A stretch of 64,000 nt of DNA from CADEFX01 sp046154585 (GTDB taxonomy: Bacteria > Pseudomonadota > Alphaproteobacteria > Rhizobiales > Hyphomicrobiaceae): assembly GCA_046154585.1 (NCBI GenBank), contig JBJXDX010000150.1, positions 62,001 to 126,000 of the forward strand, in the 5' to 3' direction. Positions 24,242 through 31,609 of this stretch are shown here, piece after piece. The stretch's first letter is position 1. The number at the start of each line of letters is the position of its first letter. The position numbers and the translations under genes are program-made. The notes under the pieces are model-generated. The model was given only the letters and a program-made list of their open reading frames with translations. It did no database searches and was not told where the DNA came from.

Positions 24242-25393
24242 TCAAGCGGTTTTGCGGGCGTAGCGATGCGGGGCGAAGGGAAGGTCGCAAACGACGGCGG
24301 GCAGCGGCTTGCCGCGCACGATGAGCTGGACGGGCGTGCCGGCCTTGCTGTGGGCTGACGCGACGTATCCCATGGCGACGGGACCATTGACGGTCGGGCC
24401 GAAGCCGCCGGACGTGATGATGCCGATCTTGTCTCCGCCGGCGGATTGGATCTCGGTGCCTTCGCGAGCTGGTGCGCGGCCGTCGGGCTTGATGCCGACG
24501 CGCAGGCGCGACGGACCGTTGGCCAGCTCCTTTTGGATGCGTGCGGCGCCCGGGAAGCCGCCTTCGGTGCGGCGGCGCTTCTGCATGGACCAGACGAGGG
24601 CCGCCTCGACCGGACTCGTTGTCTCGTCGATGTCATGGCCGTAGAGGCAGAGACCGGCCTCGAGCCGCAGGCTGTCGCGGGCGCCGAGGCCGATGAACTG
24701 CACGGCCGGATCGGATGTGAGAAGGCGCGCAAGCTCGACGGCGTCACCGGCAGCGACTGAAATCTCGTAGCCGTCCTCGCCGGTGTAGCCTGAGCGCGAG
24801 ACGTGGCAGTCATATGGGCCAACCGGCATCAACGCGGCTTGCATGAACCCCAGCGCGGCGGACTTAGGGGCCAGCTTTGCCATGACACCGGCGGCGCCGG
24901 GACCTTGCAAGGCCAGAAGGCCGCGGTCCTCCTGCGCGGAGAGGAGAACGCCCGCCGGGAGCCGCGCAGCGATGTGCGCGTAGTCGTTGTCCTTGCAGGC
25001 GGCGTTGACGACGACAAACAGGCGGCCTTCGTCGGTTGCGAGCGCCGAGCGCGTCGCCATCAGGTCGTCGATGATGCCGCCGTCGTCATTGAGGAGCTGC
25101 GTGTAACGCTGCTGGCCGGGCTTCAGCGCAACGATGTCGGCGGGCACCAGCGCTTCGAGCGCGCGCGCGACGGTCTCATGCTTGCCGTCATCGGCGATGA
25201 GGTGCGCCTGGCCCATGTGCGACACGTCGAACAGGCCGGCCTGCTCGCGCGTCCACAGATGCTCCTTGAGAACGCCGAGCGGATATTGCACCGGCATCTC
25301 GTAGCCGGCGAACGGCACCATTTTGGCGCCGAGGGCGACGTGCAGGCTGTAGAGCGGCGTGCGCTTTAGGGAGGCGTCGGCGGGGGCACTCAT
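24242..25393 (-). CDS. gcvT: aminomethyltransferase, glycine cleavage T protein
   Basis: A protein of about 383 residues transferring the methylene group from GcvH to tetrahydrofolate. It opens KRTPLYSLHVALGAKMVPFAGYEMPVQY and contains LFDVSHMGQ, YTGEDGYEIS and GARDSLRLEAGLCLYGHD, the last being the conserved folate-site region. ATG 25393 (MSAPADASLK) is chosen; six further codons are open upstream. It is the first gene behind the glycine riboswitch, whose 3' edge is about 58 bp before this start, so translation or transcription of the whole cluster should respond to glycine. Confidence 0.95.
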   Translation of the reverse strand: MSAPADASLKRTPLYSLHVALGAKMVPFAGYEMPVQYPLGVLKEHLWTREQAGLFDVSHMGQAHLIADDGKHETVARALEALVPADIVALKPGQQRYTQLLNDDGGIIDDLMATRSALATDEGRLFVVVNAACKDNDYAHIAARLPAGVLLSAQEDRGLLALQGPGAAGVMAKLAPKSAALGFMQAALMPVGPYDCHVSRSGYTGEDGYEISVAAGDAVELARLLTSDPAVQFIGLGARDSLRLEAGLCLYGHDIDETTSPVEAALVWSMQKRRRTEGGFPGAARIQKELANGPSRLRVGIKPDGRAPAREGTEIQSAGGDKIGIITSGGFGPTVNGPVAMGYVASAHSKAGTPVQLIVRGKPLPAVVCDLPFAPHRYARKTA

Positions 25394-25450
25394 GGCATTC
25401 AGATTCCGCACGGCTTGTTTCCCGCGCTCAAGACGAGCACGAGTTCAAGC

Positions 25451-25645
25451 CCCCTCTGTCACGGAACCTGAGAGATTTGAGCGGCGCGCGAGCGCTGCCT
25501 TACCCCTTCGGTGGGCTGGCGCATCCTTCGCCGGCCGCTTTCCAGAGCGCCATCAGCTTGCGGTCCCTTTTGCCTGAGAGGTTCCGGGGCGGTTGCTCCT
25601 TCGGCGCCGGCATAACGCTTCGCAGCGCATGCCGGTCTCTTCCGC
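25451..25645 (-). ncRNA. tandem glycine riboswitch
   Basis: Read on the minus strand, two aptamers are visible. The first (about 25565-25645) has GCCGAAGGAGCAACC then AACCTCTCAGGCAAAAGGGA. The second (about 25451-25560) has ACCGAAGGGGTAAGGC then AATCTCTCAGGTTCC. These are the conserved cores of the gcvT-type glycine aptamer, joined by a short linker. The element directly precedes gcvT. Glycine binding is expected to switch the operon on. Outer limits are approximate. Confidence 0.92.
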
Positions 25646-25667
25646 AAGCGTCGAATAGCTTGTGCGG

Positions 25668-25695
25668 AGCATAGATTTGCCGGGGGCGGAGTCAA
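25668..25695 (-). promoter_or_regulatory. promoter of the glycine-cleavage operon
   Basis: On the minus strand TTGACT (25695-25690) is separated by 16 bp from TATGCT (25673-25668). Transcription would begin near the 5' edge of the first glycine aptamer, which is where a riboswitch leader should start. Confidence 0.6.
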
Positions 25696-25812
25696 TGAGG
25701 CGCGGAAGACGCTCCACGGGAGTGTTGCAGCGCGGCTGCGCGTCAGCCGTGCGACCAGAAAATGCCGAGCAACCTATCCCCGGAGCATTCAGGGATACGT
25801 GTCGCTAGCGCC

Positions 25813-25898
25813 GATCAGCGATCGGGTGATCGGGGGGGGGTGATCGGGCCTGATCGGGGGTGATCAGGGGGTGATCGGGGCCTGATCGGCGGGTGATC
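25813..25898. repeat. phased GATC(GG) tandem array
   Basis: GATC begins at 25813, 25820, 25828, 25842, 25852, 25862, 25873, 25884 and 25895, mostly as TGATCGGG. The last six are spaced 10-11 bp, one helical turn. The G-rich spacers vary (GGGG, GGCC, GCGGG). It is neither a coding repeat nor a CRISPR. It could be a phased protein-binding array or simple slippage-derived DNA. Confidence 0.7.
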
Positions 25899-26122
25899 GG
25901 ATGCCTAATCGGCAGGCATCCGGGCGAACGTCCGATTGATGGCCAAAAAAAGTTATCCCCGCTTGAGGATGGTCATCGATACTGGCCGTGTCCCAGATCG
26001 CGGGGCGTGACGCTGCAGCGATGCGCCTCAACCTTGATCCGGGAGCCGTGACCAGACCTTCTCGCCCGGCCGGGCGCTAGACCGGCGGAGCGCCGATGCG
26101 GGACCTGGAAGCGGTTGAGCGT

Positions 26123-26175
26123 GGGCATTCGTAAGCCCATCAAAAGCGCATAGGTCATCGGGCTTACGAATGCCC
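26123..26175. repeat. perfect 16-bp inverted repeat with 21-nt loop
   Basis: GGGCATTCGTAAGCCC (26123-26138) and GGGCTTACGAATGCCC (26160-26175) are exact reverse complements. No T-run follows on either strand, so it is not a standard intrinsic terminator, although it may still end or stabilise the transcript from the downstream minus-strand lipoprotein gene, whose stop is about 100 bp away. Confidence 0.75.
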
Positions 26176-26276
26176 GGCTCCGTCTTCTCCATAGCCTCGG
26201 GTCCGATGGCCGCGAGGTGTCTGGCGCTGCGCGCGACAAGGCGGCGCGCAGCAGCACATGTGGACAGTGGAAGAGA

Positions 26277-26918
26277 TCAGCCGGCGTTGGGAGTGTTGCG
26301 GTCGAAGCCGACGAAGACTTCGAATTCGCCGGGACGGGCGCCTTCCGGAATGGGGAAGGTGATGGTGCGGACCGTCGAGAAGTAGCCGATCGGCTTATCG
26401 AGGGAGACGCTGACATCAACGGTCGCCTTGTCGGTGGCGATTTTCTCGCGCTTGGCGTCGGTGGCGAAGATAGCGACCGGCAGCACGACCGTGCCACCCT
26501 TGCCGCGCGGCCCGAGCAGCACGCGGCCGGAGAAGCCGAATTTCACGGTCACGCGACCGGGCTCGACCTGACACTCGCGCGCGGTCTTGGTGATCTCACC
26601 CTTGTGCATGACGGCCAGACCATCACCCACGCGGCCCGCCTCGTAGATCGTCACGTGATGATCGCGCGGCCACACCTGGAAGCGGGGGCATCCACCGGCG
26701 ATATCGCCGCCGACGCCCATGGAGCTGTCAGCCTTGGCGGCCGAGAGCATCTGCTCCTCCGTCACCTTCGCCTCGGCTTTCGAGGAACCGCCGCCAAACA
26801 TCCCTCCGCCGATGCCGGACGTCAGCGACGACATCCCGCAACCCGACAAGAGGCACAGCGACAAAACAGCCGTCATCTTGAGAATCAATCCAGGTGTCCC
26901 CAACCGTGATTGCGTCAC
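26277..26918 (-). CDS. conserved hypothetical lipoprotein
   Basis: A protein of about 213 residues from the GTG at 26918, which has AGGGAT upstream. The hydrophobic signal LILKMTAVLSLCLLSGC is a clear lipobox, so the protein is probably acylated and anchored. A Gly/Ser-rich linker (SGIGGGMFGGGSS) is followed by a beta-rich domain with GGCPRFQVWPRDHHVTIYE and PVAIFATDAKREKIATDKATVDVSVSL. I recognise it as a conserved family of unknown function in this bacterial order but cannot name a role. It is divergent from ispH. Confidence 0.8.
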   Translation of the reverse strand: MTQSRLGTPGLILKMTAVLSLCLLSGCGMSSLTSGIGGGMFGGGSSKAEAKVTEEQMLSAAKADSSMGVGGDIAGGCPRFQVWPRDHHVTIYEAGRVGDGLAVMHKGEITKTARECQVEPGRVTVKFGFSGRVLLGPRGKGGTVVLPVAIFATDAKREKIATDKATVDVSVSLDKPIGYFSTVRTITFPIPEGARPGEFEVFVGFDRNTPNAG

Positions 26919-27095
26919 GACATCCCTGTCTACGTGCTCTCCCGGATCCTTTCGGACCGGTTTCCCCGAGCCCCCGAGCCACATTGGCTCAAGAATGTTA
27001 TTCGTATTTCCCCAAATCAACTGTATCACCCCGCTAGCAGCGCGTCCAAGCGCTTACAAGGTTCGTTAACACTTCACCGGGTCACCTTTTGCCGC

Positions 27096-28091
27096 ATGCC
27101 CGCAGCCATGAGCCCCACCACCTCCGACACACGCAAACGGCCCGCGCTCACGGTCTATCTTGCCGCCCCGCGGGGCTTCTGCGCCGGCGTGGATCGCGCC
27201 ATCCAAATCGTCGAGCTGGCTCTGAAAAAGTACGGTGCGCCCGTCTACGTTCGACATGAGATCGTCCACAACCGATTCGTGGTGGACAACCTTCGGGCCA
27301 AAGGCGCCATTTTTGTGGAGGAATTGGACGAGATCCCGGATACGGACGCTCCTGTGATATTCTCGGCACATGGGGTGCCGAAGGCCGTGCCGGCGGCGGC
27401 TCGCGCCCGCAAGATGTTCTTTCTCGATGCCACCTGCCCCCTGGTTTCGAAAGTCCATGTCGAGGCGGAGCGGCACTACGCGCTCGGACTGGAGATCGTC
27501 CTGATCGGGCACGCCGGGCACCCCGAGGTGATCGGCACCATGGGCCAGCTGCCCGAGGGCGCGGTCAGCCTGATCGAGACCGCGGCGGACGCGCGTGCCT
27601 TCGCGCCACGCGATCCCTCGCACCTCGCCTACATCACGCAAACGACGCTGTCGGTCGACGACACGGCCGAAATCGTACGCATCCTCACGGAGCGGTTTCC
27701 CGAGATCGTCGGGCCGCACAAGGAGGACATCTGCTACGCGACCACGAACCGGCAGGCCGCCGTCAAGGCCATGGCGCCCAGATGCGATTGCGTGATCGTG
27801 GTCGGGGCGCCGAACAGCTCGAATTCATTGCGCCTCGTCGAGGTGGCGTCGCGCGCCGGATGCGCCAAGGCCCTGCTCGTTCCCCGCGCCAGCGACATCC
27901 CCTGGGAGAAGCTGGGCGATCTCAAGACGCTGGGTGTGACGGCCGGCGCATCGGCGCCCGAGGTGCTGGTCGACGAGATGATCGATGCGTTCCGGCAGCG
28001 CTATGCCGTGACGGTCGAACCGGTGAAGACCGCGGAAGAGCGGATTGCTTTCAATGTGCCGCGCGAGCTTCGCGACGGCGCGCAGGGCTGA
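27096..28091 (+). CDS. ispH: 4-hydroxy-3-methylbut-2-enyl diphosphate reductase
   Basis: A protein of about 331 residues, the last enzyme of the MEP isoprenoid pathway, which makes IPP and DMAPP. The three iron-sulfur cysteines lie in APRGFCAGVDRA (C29), DATCPLVSKVH and EDICYATTNRQ. The substrate histidines are in VRHEIVHN and GHAGHPEVIGTMGQ. The start MPAAMSPTTSDTRKRPALTVYLAAPRG at 27096 (or 27108) fits the family; the frame is open further upstream into the intergenic region. It begins the ispH-thrB-rnhA run common in alphaproteobacteria. Confidence 0.96.
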   Translation: MPAAMSPTTSDTRKRPALTVYLAAPRGFCAGVDRAIQIVELALKKYGAPVYVRHEIVHNRFVVDNLRAKGAIFVEELDEIPDTDAPVIFSAHGVPKAVPAAARARKMFFLDATCPLVSKVHVEAERHYALGLEIVLIGHAGHPEVIGTMGQLPEGAVSLIETAADARAFAPRDPSHLAYITQTTLSVDDTAEIVRILTERFPEIVGPHKEDICYATTNRQAAVKAMAPRCDCVIVVGAPNSSNSLRLVEVASRAGCAKALLVPRASDIPWEKLGDLKTLGVTAGASAPEVLVDEMIDAFRQRYAVTVEPVKTAEERIAFNVPRELRDGAQG

Positions 28092-28116
28092 GGGGCGCTT
28101 CCGGCGGTTTCCGATC

Positions 28117-29088
28117 ATGGCTGTGTATACCGAGGTTGCGGACGAGGAGCTGCAGAACTTCATTGCCGGCTACGGTCTTGGCCCCGTCATGTCCTATAAG
28201 GGCATCGCCGAGGGAGTCGAGAACACCAACTATCTCGTGACCACGGGCAAGGGCCCTTTCATCCTGACGCTCTACGAGAAGCGGGTCGCGCTCGGCGACG
28301 TGCCGTTCTTTCTCGCCCTGATGGAGCATCTGGCGCGCTCGGGGCTGAACTGCCCGACGCCCGTGCGCGACGCGAAGGGCCGCAATCTGGGCGAACTAGC
28401 CGGCCGGCCGGCCGCTCTCGTGACGTTTCTCGATGGCGTGTGGATTAGGCGCCCCCGGACGGACCATTGCGCGGCTGTGGGTGAAGCGCTCGCGCGCCTG
28501 CACCTGGCGGGCAAGGGGTTCGGGATGCAGCGGCGCAACGCGTTGAGCCTGCAGGACTGGCGGCCGCTGTTCGATCGGTTCCGGGTTCGCGCCGACGAGA
28601 TTTCCCCGGGACTTGGCGCGACGATCGACGCCGAGCTGACAGCGCTCGAGCGCGACTGGCCGTTGCAGCTGGAGATCGGCGTCATTCACGCCGACCTGTT
28701 CCCTGACAACGTGTTCTTTCTCGAGAACAAGCTGTCGGGGCTGATCGACTTCTACTTCGCCTGCAATGACGCGCTCGCTTACGACGTCGCCGTGTGCCTC
28801 AACGCCTGGTGCTTCGAGCCGGATTATTCCTTCAACATCACGAAGGGGCGGGCACTGCTCAGGAGCTATACGGCCGTGCGGCCGCTGTCGGCCGGCGAGC
28901 GCACCGCGTTGCCGATGCTCGCGCGGGGCGCGGCGCTGCGGTTTCTGCTGACGCGTGCGTACGACTGGATCAATACGCCGGCCGACGCGATGGTGCGGCG
29001 CAAGGACCCGCTCGAGTATCTGCGGCGGCTGCGCTTCCATCAAGCGGTGGTGCACGAGCGCGAATATGGGATCGAGGACGCCGCATGA
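28117..29088 (+). CDS. thrB: homoserine kinase (ThrB, APH-fold type)
   Basis: A 323-residue kinase of the aminoglycoside-phosphotransferase fold, the alternative ThrB of Proteobacteria that phosphorylates homoserine in threonine synthesis. It begins MAVYTEVADEELQNFIAGYGLG and contains EGVENTNYLV. The catalytic loop is GVIHADLFPDNVFF, followed by SGLIDFYFACND. ATG 28117 is the family start. Its TGA overlaps the rnhA ATG by four bases (ATGA), so the pair is translationally coupled. Confidence 0.94.
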   Translation: MAVYTEVADEELQNFIAGYGLGPVMSYKGIAEGVENTNYLVTTGKGPFILTLYEKRVALGDVPFFLALMEHLARSGLNCPTPVRDAKGRNLGELAGRPAALVTFLDGVWIRRPRTDHCAAVGEALARLHLAGKGFGMQRRNALSLQDWRPLFDRFRVRADEISPGLGATIDAELTALERDWPLQLEIGVIHADLFPDNVFFLENKLSGLIDFYFACNDALAYDVAVCLNAWCFEPDYSFNITKGRALLRSYTAVRPLSAGERTALPMLARGAALRFLLTRAYDWINTPADAMVRRKDPLEYLRRLRFHQAVVHEREYGIEDAA

Positions 29089-29555
29089 GCGAACGGGCTG
29101 CCGGTCGGCCGAAGGTCGTCATCTACACGGACGGCGCGTGCTCGGGAAACCCGGGCCCGGGCGGATGGGGCGCGATCCTGATCGCGGGCGAGCGCCGCAA
29201 GGAGCTGTCGGGCGGCGAAACGCCGACAACCAACAATCGCATGGAGCTGATAGCGGCGATCTCGGCGCTCGAGGCACTGAAGAAGCCGTCGGACGTGGAA
29301 CTGCATACGGACTCGATCTATCTGCGCGACGGCATTACCAAGTGGATTCACGGCTGGCGTCGCAACGGCTGGAAGACAGCCGACAAGAAGCCGGTGAAGA
29401 ATGCCGAGTTGTGGCAGCGGCTTCTGGAGGCGCAGGCGCGCCACACCGTGGAGTGGCGGTGGGTCAAGGGTCACAGCGAGCATGCCGAGAACGATCGCGC
29501 GGACGAGTTGGCGCGGGAGGGCATGGCGCCTTACAAGCGCGGCGCGTCCAACTGA
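29085..29555 (+). CDS. rnhA: ribonuclease HI
   Basis: A 156-residue RNase HI cleaving the RNA strand of RNA-DNA hybrids. The acidic catalytic set is complete: D16 in IYTDGACSGNPGPGGWG, E54 in NNRMELIAA, D76 in HTDSIY, and D137 in NDRADELA, with H130 in VKGHSEHAEN. The length is normal. The ATG lies inside the end of thrB. Confidence 0.96.
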   Translation: MSERAAGRPKVVIYTDGACSGNPGPGGWGAILIAGERRKELSGGETPTTNNRMELIAAISALEALKKPSDVELHTDSIYLRDGITKWIHGWRRNGWKTADKKPVKNAELWQRLLEAQARHTVEWRWVKGHSEHAENDRADELAREGMAPYKRGASN

Positions 29556-29578
29556 CGCCAACTGATGTTGGTGCCCCG

Positions 29579-30214
29579 ATGATTGATTTTCTGAGCAGCG
29601 GTCCTGACGACGCGGCAGCGACGCTCCTGCTGGCGCATGGCGCCGGCGCGGGGATGGAAAGCCCCTTCATGGCGCAGATGGCAGCACTGCTGGCGGAGCG
29701 CGGCGTGCGCACGTTGCGTTTCGAGTTCGGCTACATGGCCGCGCGGCGCGACGGCAAACGCAAGCCGCCGCCGAGGGCGCAGCTTCTTAGCGGCGAGTAC
29801 AAATCGGCCGTTGCTGCCGCGCTGGACCTGACACCGCGCCCGCGCCGGCTGTTCATCGGCGGGAAGTCCATGGGCGGACGGGTGGCGAGCTTCGTGGCCG
29901 ACGAACTGTTTCAGGCCGAGGCGATCAACGGCCTGGTGTGCATCGGCTATCCGTTTCATCCGCCGAAAAAACCCGATCAGCTGAGGACCGATCACCTTGT
30001 GATCATGGGATGTCCGGCGCTGATCGTGCAGGGTGTCCGCGACCCATTCGGGACGCGCGAGGAGGTGGAGAGTTATCCTCTGTCGGCCGCGATCCGGTAC
30101 CATTGGGCGGATGACGGCGACCACGATTTGGGACCGCGTGGGGCCTCCGGCTTCACCCGCAAGGGCAATCTGGCGGTCGCGGCAGACGCCATCGCTGCAT
30201 TCGTCGGGACGTGA
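29579..30214 (+). CDS. KANL3/Tex30-like alpha/beta hydrolase
   Basis: A 211-residue alpha/beta hydrolase. It starts MIDFLSSGPDDAAATLLLAHGAGAGMESPFM, with the oxyanion loop HGAGAG. The nucleophile elbow is IGGKSMGGRVAS with Ser, the acid is in VQGVRDPFGTRE, and the histidine is in DDGDHDLGPR. This is the small serine-hydrolase family related to eukaryotic KANL3/Tex30. The substrate is unknown. It follows rnhA after 23 bp, so it may share that transcript, and converges on the MFS gene. Confidence 0.85.
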   Translation: MIDFLSSGPDDAAATLLLAHGAGAGMESPFMAQMAALLAERGVRTLRFEFGYMAARRDGKRKPPPRAQLLSGEYKSAVAAALDLTPRPRRLFIGGKSMGGRVASFVADELFQAEAINGLVCIGYPFHPPKKPDQLRTDHLVIMGCPALIVQGVRDPFGTREEVESYPLSAAIRYHWADDGDHDLGPRGASGFTRKGNLAVAADAIAAFVGT

Positions 30215-30218
30215 TGGG

Positions 30219-31454
30219 CTAAGCCTTGGCGGGCGCGGGCGCGCCGACGGCATTCTCGGGCAACTGCCGCGGCAGCAGCGATACGGCCCCGAAGATCACC
30301 GCAGCAACGACCGACAGAAGCATGAAAAGCGTGTCGAACCCCCATCGCCCGTGCACCCATCCGATCATCGGCAAGGCCGCACCCAGCACAAGAAAGCTGA
30401 TGACATAGCGCACGCCGTAGATCGAGGCGCGCAGCTCGGACTTGGCCATGCGTCCGATCATGTAGTCGTTGATCGGGATCTGCCCAAAAGCGCCGAGCAT
30501 GAAGCCGAGGGCAACTGCCAATGCAGCCCAGTCGGTCAGGCCCGGCATCAACGCGAAGAAGACAAGCTGCAGGATAGCCGCGCCCATGAAGACCGTGCGC
30601 GGCCCAAGCGTGTCGAGCAGCTTGCCGACGATGATCTGCGCGCCGGAGGCAATAGCGAACACGATAAAGGCGAGCCAGCCGACCAGGGTTGCTGAGCCGG
30701 CAATGCCGTTGAGGCGCTCGGCGAAGACCTTGGGCAGTGCGAAGGTCGTGGACTGGAAGACGAGGCTGGAGATGGCCGTGGTGAAGAAAATGATGATCGT
30801 CAAACGCACAAGCGCATCGCGAGACATGCTCGCAGGAGACCGGGATGCCCCCGTTTTCACCTGCGCGGCGGCAGCACTCTTCTCCTTGCCGGCCACGATC
30901 TCCGGCCACATGAACCGGGCGTAGGCAAGGCCGAGCAGAATCGAGACGATGCCGGGGATGACAAACGCGGTACGCCATCCAGCGCTGTCGATCAGGAAGC
31001 CGGTGATGAGAGCTGCACTGCCGACGCCCAGATTTCCCCACACGCCATTGATGCCGATCGCCATGCCGGTACCGGACTTGGCGGCTCCCTCAACCACCAT
31101 AGCGAGGCCCACCGGATGGTAGATGGCGGCAAAGATGCCCAGGACAAACAGGGCTATGGCAATCTGGAGCGGCGATTGCGCATAGGCCGTCAGGATAGAG
31201 GCAATGCCGATGCCGACGAAGAAGACGGCCATCATGCCGTGCCTGCTCCAGCGGTCTGCAAGCCAGCCCGCTGGCAAGGAGAACAGGCCGAAGGCGATAA
31301 ATCCGGGCGTCGCGTAGTAAACTAGCTGCTCGTAGCTCAGGCCCCATTCGCGCGTCAGCGCAAGGGCTGCCACCGTTGCGAAAATCAGCGTAAACAGATG
31401 GTCGAGAAAATGGCCGACATTCAGGAAAAGGAAATGTGTCCGCTCGCGAGTCAC
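30219..31454 (-). CDS. MFS transporter
   Basis: A protein of about 411 residues with 12 predicted membrane helices. The MFS motif A-like loop GWLADRWSRHGMM follows the second helix. Other segments include HPVGLAMVVEGAAKSGTGMAIGINGVWGNLG and the central cytoplasmic loop EIVAGKEKSAAAAQVKTGASRS. GTG 31454 (VTRERTHFLFLNVGHFLDHLFTLIFATVAALAL) with GGGAAG upstream is chosen. The frame is open to an ATG at 31541, but that overlaps the lysS promoter. The substrate is not predictable. Confidence 0.88.
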   Translation of the reverse strand: MTRERTHFLFLNVGHFLDHLFTLIFATVAALALTREWGLSYEQLVYYATPGFIAFGLFSLPAGWLADRWSRHGMMAVFFVGIGIASILTAYAQSPLQIAIALFVLGIFAAIYHPVGLAMVVEGAAKSGTGMAIGINGVWGNLGVGSAALITGFLIDSAGWRTAFVIPGIVSILLGLAYARFMWPEIVAGKEKSAAAAQVKTGASRSPASMSRDALVRLTIIIFFTTAISSLVFQSTTFALPKVFAERLNGIAGSATLVGWLAFIVFAIASGAQIIVGKLLDTLGPRTVFMGAAILQLVFFALMPGLTDWAALAVALGFMLGAFGQIPINDYMIGRMAKSELRASIYGVRYVISFLVLGAALPMIGWVHGRWGFDTLFMLLSVVAAVIFGAVSLLPRQLPENAVGAPAPAKA

Positions 31455-31552
31455 TGGCGCTTCCCGTTGTTCTTGTTCAGGCCAAGCTAGCGCTTTCGGC
31501 CGTGCCGCGAAAGGCCCGTATCCCATTGCCGACAGGCTCATTTGTAGCCGAA

Positions 31553-31581
31553 TTGACGCCGCCGACAGCTACCCATAGGTT
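31553..31581 (+). promoter_or_regulatory. promoter of lysS
   Basis: TTGACG (31553-31558), a 17-bp spacer and TAGGTT (31576-31581) lie 28 bp upstream of the lysS ATG. The -35 matches five of six consensus positions. Confidence 0.5.
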
Positions 31582-31609
31582 CGCGCAAACCTTTTAGCCC
31601 AGTGATCCC

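Larger units (their letters stand above)
25696..26276. other. 580-bp non-coding region between the gcv promoter and the lipoprotein gene
   Basis: No convincing gene is seen on either strand. The stretch holds a phased GATC array (25813-25898), a short ATGCC/GGCAT inverted repeat (25901-25919), a GCCCGGCCGGGC palindrome near 26062, and a perfect 16-bp inverted repeat (26123-26175). The open frames crossing it have biased composition, no ribosome sites and no recognisable domain. Confidence 0.6.

Noticed and set aside
25813..25898. CRISPR array
   Set aside because: Spacers are 3-10 bp and the unit is under 10 bp, far too short for CRISPR.
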